A stretch of DNA of 33,928 nt from Motilibacter aurantiacus. GTDB taxonomy: Bacteria > Actinomycetota > Actinomycetes > Motilibacterales > Motilibacteraceae. The stretch is from assembly GCF_011250645.1 (NCBI RefSeq), contig NZ_JAANNO010000013.1:19034-52961 (forward strand). Reading direction: 5' to 3'. This document shows, in pieces, positions 32,010 to 33,928 of the stretch (within the stretch, counting starts at the first letter, position 1; every line of letters starts with the position of its first letter). Under the pieces are notes generated by a model. That model was not told where the DNA came from. It did not search any database and worked only from the letters and a program-made list of their open reading frames with translations. The translations under genes and the position numbers were made by a program.

Positions 32010-32648
32010 GTGGCTACTTGGGAAGATGACATCGTGGCAGCATTCGTGAACTTGGGTGGGACCGGAACCTACGCGGAGATCTACGCGGAGGTTGAGCGTC
32101 TGCGCCCCACCCGCCCAACGTCTTGGAAAGACATCATTCGAAGGATGATTCAGGATCGCTCGTCCGACTCCGAAGGGTTCAAGGGCGCCGACGACCTGTT
32201 CTTCACGGTGGAAGGTCTTGGGCGCGGTGTGTGGGGTCTGCGGGACTTGGCGCGAGCAACCCCCGTCGCGGCCGACGCAGACCTACCCGAGGGGAACGCG
32301 AGTCCCGAAAGAGCGCAGCAGACGACCTACCGCATCCTACGCGACACTGCGCTGGCGCGTCAGATCAAGTTGCTCCATCGAGACCAGTGCCAGATTTGCG
32401 GTCTGGCCCTGCGCATTGCACCCGATAGGACGTACTCTGAAGCGCATCACATCATTCCGCTTGGGCGTGAGCACGCAGGCCCGGATATCCCGTCCAATAT
32501 CATCGTACTGTGTCCGAATCACCATGCACTTTGCGACATGGGGGCGGTAGCACTGCATAGCGAAAGCATTCGGAGCGTCGCGGGGCACGAGATCTCGAAC
32601 GTGAGCCTGGCTTACCACAACGCGAGCATATTGAATCAAGTCTCTTGA
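32010..32648 (+). CDS. HNH endonuclease with N-terminal winged-helix-like domain
   Basis: 212 residues from GTG 32010, with GGAGGA about ten bases upstream. Residues 1-80 look like a small helical DNA-binding domain (DIVAAFVNLGGTGTYAEIYAEVERLRP, then WKDIIRRMIQD and VEGLGRGVWGLRD), typical in front of restriction-type HNH enzymes. The HNH domain (about 120-180) has Cys127 and Cys130 (CQIC), the His pair in EAHHIIPLG (His146, His147), Asn163 in PSNIIVLCPNHHALCD, and Cys168 and Cys175. All metal and catalytic positions seem present. Such enzymes cut foreign or modified DNA. It is the only nuclease in this block on the plus strand. Confidence 0.88.
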   Translation: MATWEDDIVAAFVNLGGTGTYAEIYAEVERLRPTRPTSWKDIIRRMIQDRSSDSEGFKGADDLFFTVEGLGRGVWGLRDLARATPVAADADLPEGNASPERAQQTTYRILRDTALARQIKLLHRDQCQICGLALRIAPDRTYSEAHHIIPLGREHAGPDIPSNIIVLCPNHHALCDMGAVALHSESIRSVAGHEISNVSLAYHNASILNQVS

Positions 32649-32772
32649 CGGCGGCGCCCGTCACTGCCATCCGTCGCGGGCCTGACCAAGTACGCCGACC
32701 GTGCTGCGTGAGGGCTTACCGCTCCTCGGCACGAGCGTGCGACGCCGGCTGAAGCGTGCCCTGCTGCACGGC

Positions 32773-33775
32773 CCTACAGGTCGGGCCGGCAGCGGCCGTG
32801 CCCGACCCGGGCAAGCCCTCGCAGGTCGCCTTCCCCAAAGCCGGTGCGGCCGATGTTGTCGTCGTACATCAGCTGCGTCCGATCGTGAACGTGGGCCAGG
32901 CCGACAACGTGCCCGAGCTCGTGCATGACAAGCGCCTCCACCTGTCGTCGTCCGGCGGGGGTGTCGAAGCCGGCGGCCAAGGCAGGGGTGTCCAGAGTGA
33001 CCGTCCCGGTGACGTAGGCCAACTGGCCCCGACCATCAGGCCAGGCGGTGCTTCCTCCGAGCCCTGCAACGCGCCCTGCGAGGCCCGGCGTTTGCTCCGG
33101 GTTGGACCAGGCGATGAGGACCGGCGCCCACTGCTTGCCGTAGCGCCCCGGCTGGTATTCCTCGCGGTCGGGCCTCGGCGGCTCGTCAGTTGGCCCGACG
33201 TACTCGAAGGGCAGGCCCGTCGCCGCTCGCACCCGGGCCACAGCCCGACGTACGAGCGCTTCCGCGCCAGTCGGCGCCTGCTCGGAGTTGACGGCGTAGC
33301 GGAGCGGCCGGCACGGGTCGTAGGTCACCGCTTGTTGCGAGCCGGGCTGCGTCTGCACAAAAGCGTAGCCGCCACTGCCGGGGCCGCTCGACACCCTCGG
33401 AAGTAGCCGGCCCTGCTCTTCACCAACGCCGCGCGGCGGAACCTCGAGGCTTCCGCCGGTGGCGGTCGTCGGCAGGACATGGGGCAGCACCGCTGGGATG
33501 CCCAGGCATGCCGCCAGGACGCCGACCGCTACCACTTGGCCCGCGGGCCTGCGCCGCCAGGGAGCTGCAAGGGTTGTCTGCCGCCAGGGCGGTGGTTCTG
33601 TGCCGCCAGCCATGTCCAGCCGGTCCAGCTGACGCAGTGCCCGCGCCATGCGGCGTCGCCGCCGAACACGCCCCAAATCACGACATCGACCAGGCGGCTG
33701 CTCCTCACGACCGGGCATCGGCCGCCGAACGTCGAACCGAAGATGCCGACCCGCGAGTCACTCGACCGGCGGCAT
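32773..33775 (-). repeat. 1-kb direct repeat, copy 2
   Basis: Second copy of the unit at 26417-27429, same orientation. Similarity continues through the non-coding upstream 45 bases to CGGCGGCAT (33775) and stops there. Confidence 0.85.
32774..33649 (-). CDS. Membrane-anchored matrixin-like zinc metalloprotease, copy 2
   Basis: 291 residues from ATG 33649 (MARALRQLDRLD), the same start as copy 1. Layout is identical: one membrane helix (VVAVGVLAACLGIPAVL), TYDPCRPLRYAVNSEQAPTG, ATGLPFEYVGPTDEP, the zinc site HELGHVVGLAH and TQLMYDD with the Met-turn. Most differences are single substitutions plus a three-residue deletion in the linker after the helix. Upstream of the ATG one base is missing relative to copy 1 (GTGATTTGGG against GTGACGTTGGG), which breaks the longer frame there and supports the later start in both. 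It is probably functional. Confidence 0.87.
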   Translation of the reverse strand: MARALRQLDRLDMAGGTEPPPWRQTTLAAPWRRRPAGQVVAVGVLAACLGIPAVLPHVLPTTATGGSLEVPPRGVGEEQGRLLPRVSSGPGSGGYAFVQTQPGSQQAVTYDPCRPLRYAVNSEQAPTGAEALVRRAVARVRAATGLPFEYVGPTDEPPRPDREEYQPGRYGKQWAPVLIAWSNPEQTPGLAGRVAGLGGSTAWPDGRGQLAYVTGTVTLDTPALAAGFDTPAGRRQVEALVMHELGHVVGLAHVHDRTQLMYDDNIGRTGFGEGDLRGLARVGHGRCRPDL

Positions 33776-33899
33776 AGTCGCGCGTCCCGCGCGCACGGCG
33801 GCTACTTGTTCTATGGACGGACGGCCCGGGCCTGGCCAGGCTGGGGTCGAGGTGTCCGACGGGTCGCTCTTCTAGCGGCTGCCCACCCCTGGAGGGTGT

Positions 33900-33928
33900 G
33901 GCTCTTTCATGGAATGCGGGTCCGCCGG
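33900..33928 (+). mobile_element. Possible insertion-sequence end at the window edge
   Basis: GGCTCTTTCATGG at 33900 resembles the start of ISL3-type terminal repeats (compare GGCTCTTCC at 24147; seven bases shared). Only 29 bases are visible, so this is a weak call. Confidence 0.25.

Noticed and set aside
18583-33928. attR copy of the tRNA-Arg 3' end
   Set aside because: A visual search for TTCGAGTCCCTTCGGGCGC and variants found nothing, so no attachment site is annotated beyond the tRNA itself.

Overview
The window is high-GC DNA with tight start/stop overlaps, frequent GTG starts, alanine- and arginine-rich proteins and TAnnnT-type -10 boxes. This points to a motile, flagellated actinobacterium; I cannot name the genus. 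It divides into a flagellar chromosomal region (about 1-18500) and an integrated accessory region (about 18510 to the right edge).

Region 1 (1-5992) is a flagellar operon in the usual actinobacterial order: fliL, fliM, fliN, fliO, fliP, fliQ, fliR, flhB. It covers the stator/basal-body protein FliL, the C-ring switch proteins and the membrane export gate. Apart from one 259-bp gap between fliL and fliM, genes overlap or nearly touch. That gap holds a 16-bp perfect hairpin and a possible structured RNA leader, a candidate control point inside the operon. Region 2 (6000-11726) interrupts the flagellar genes between flhB and flhA. It carries a cytochrome P450 remnant, a GNAT-like acetyltransferase, a secreted PQQ-type sugar dehydrogenase with a PKD domain, and a NarL-type two-component pair. 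Region 3 (11856-18382) resumes flagellar function. A sigma-28-like promoter precedes flhA, then come an flhF-like gene whose G domain has lost its P-loop, a PilZ (c-di-GMP receptor) gene and a small membrane protein gene, closed by a terminator. Next is a secreted RTX-repeat/fibronectin-III protein with its own possible FliA-type promoter.

Region 4 starts at tRNA-Arg(ACG), 18510-18582. A tyrosine recombinase and excisionase sit right beside its 3' end, so an integrative element has most likely inserted there. No second copy of the tRNA 3' end was found, so the element probably runs past the right edge. Its cargo is mostly defence-like: (i) a TerD-DUF4041-T5orf172/GIY-YIG fusion, divergent from a P-loop ATPase gene broken by one extra T in a T-run; (ii) an ISL3-family transposase remnant and a two-helix membrane pentapeptide-type protein; (iii) two near-identical anchored zinc metalloprotease genes in direct orientation. 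Between the protease genes lie a membrane-anchored Mrr-like nuclease, an MrcB-N/PD-(D/E)XK nuclease, a small four-cysteine protein and an HNH endonuclease. Several of these genes look visibly richer in A/T than the flagellar genes.

Best candidates for something undescribed are the TerD-nuclease fusion with its divergent ATPase, the compact block of three unrelated nucleases without a methyltransferase framed by the protease duplication, the fliL-fliM leader, and the P-loop-less FlhF. All calls come from reading the sequence by eye; no database search or folding program was run.
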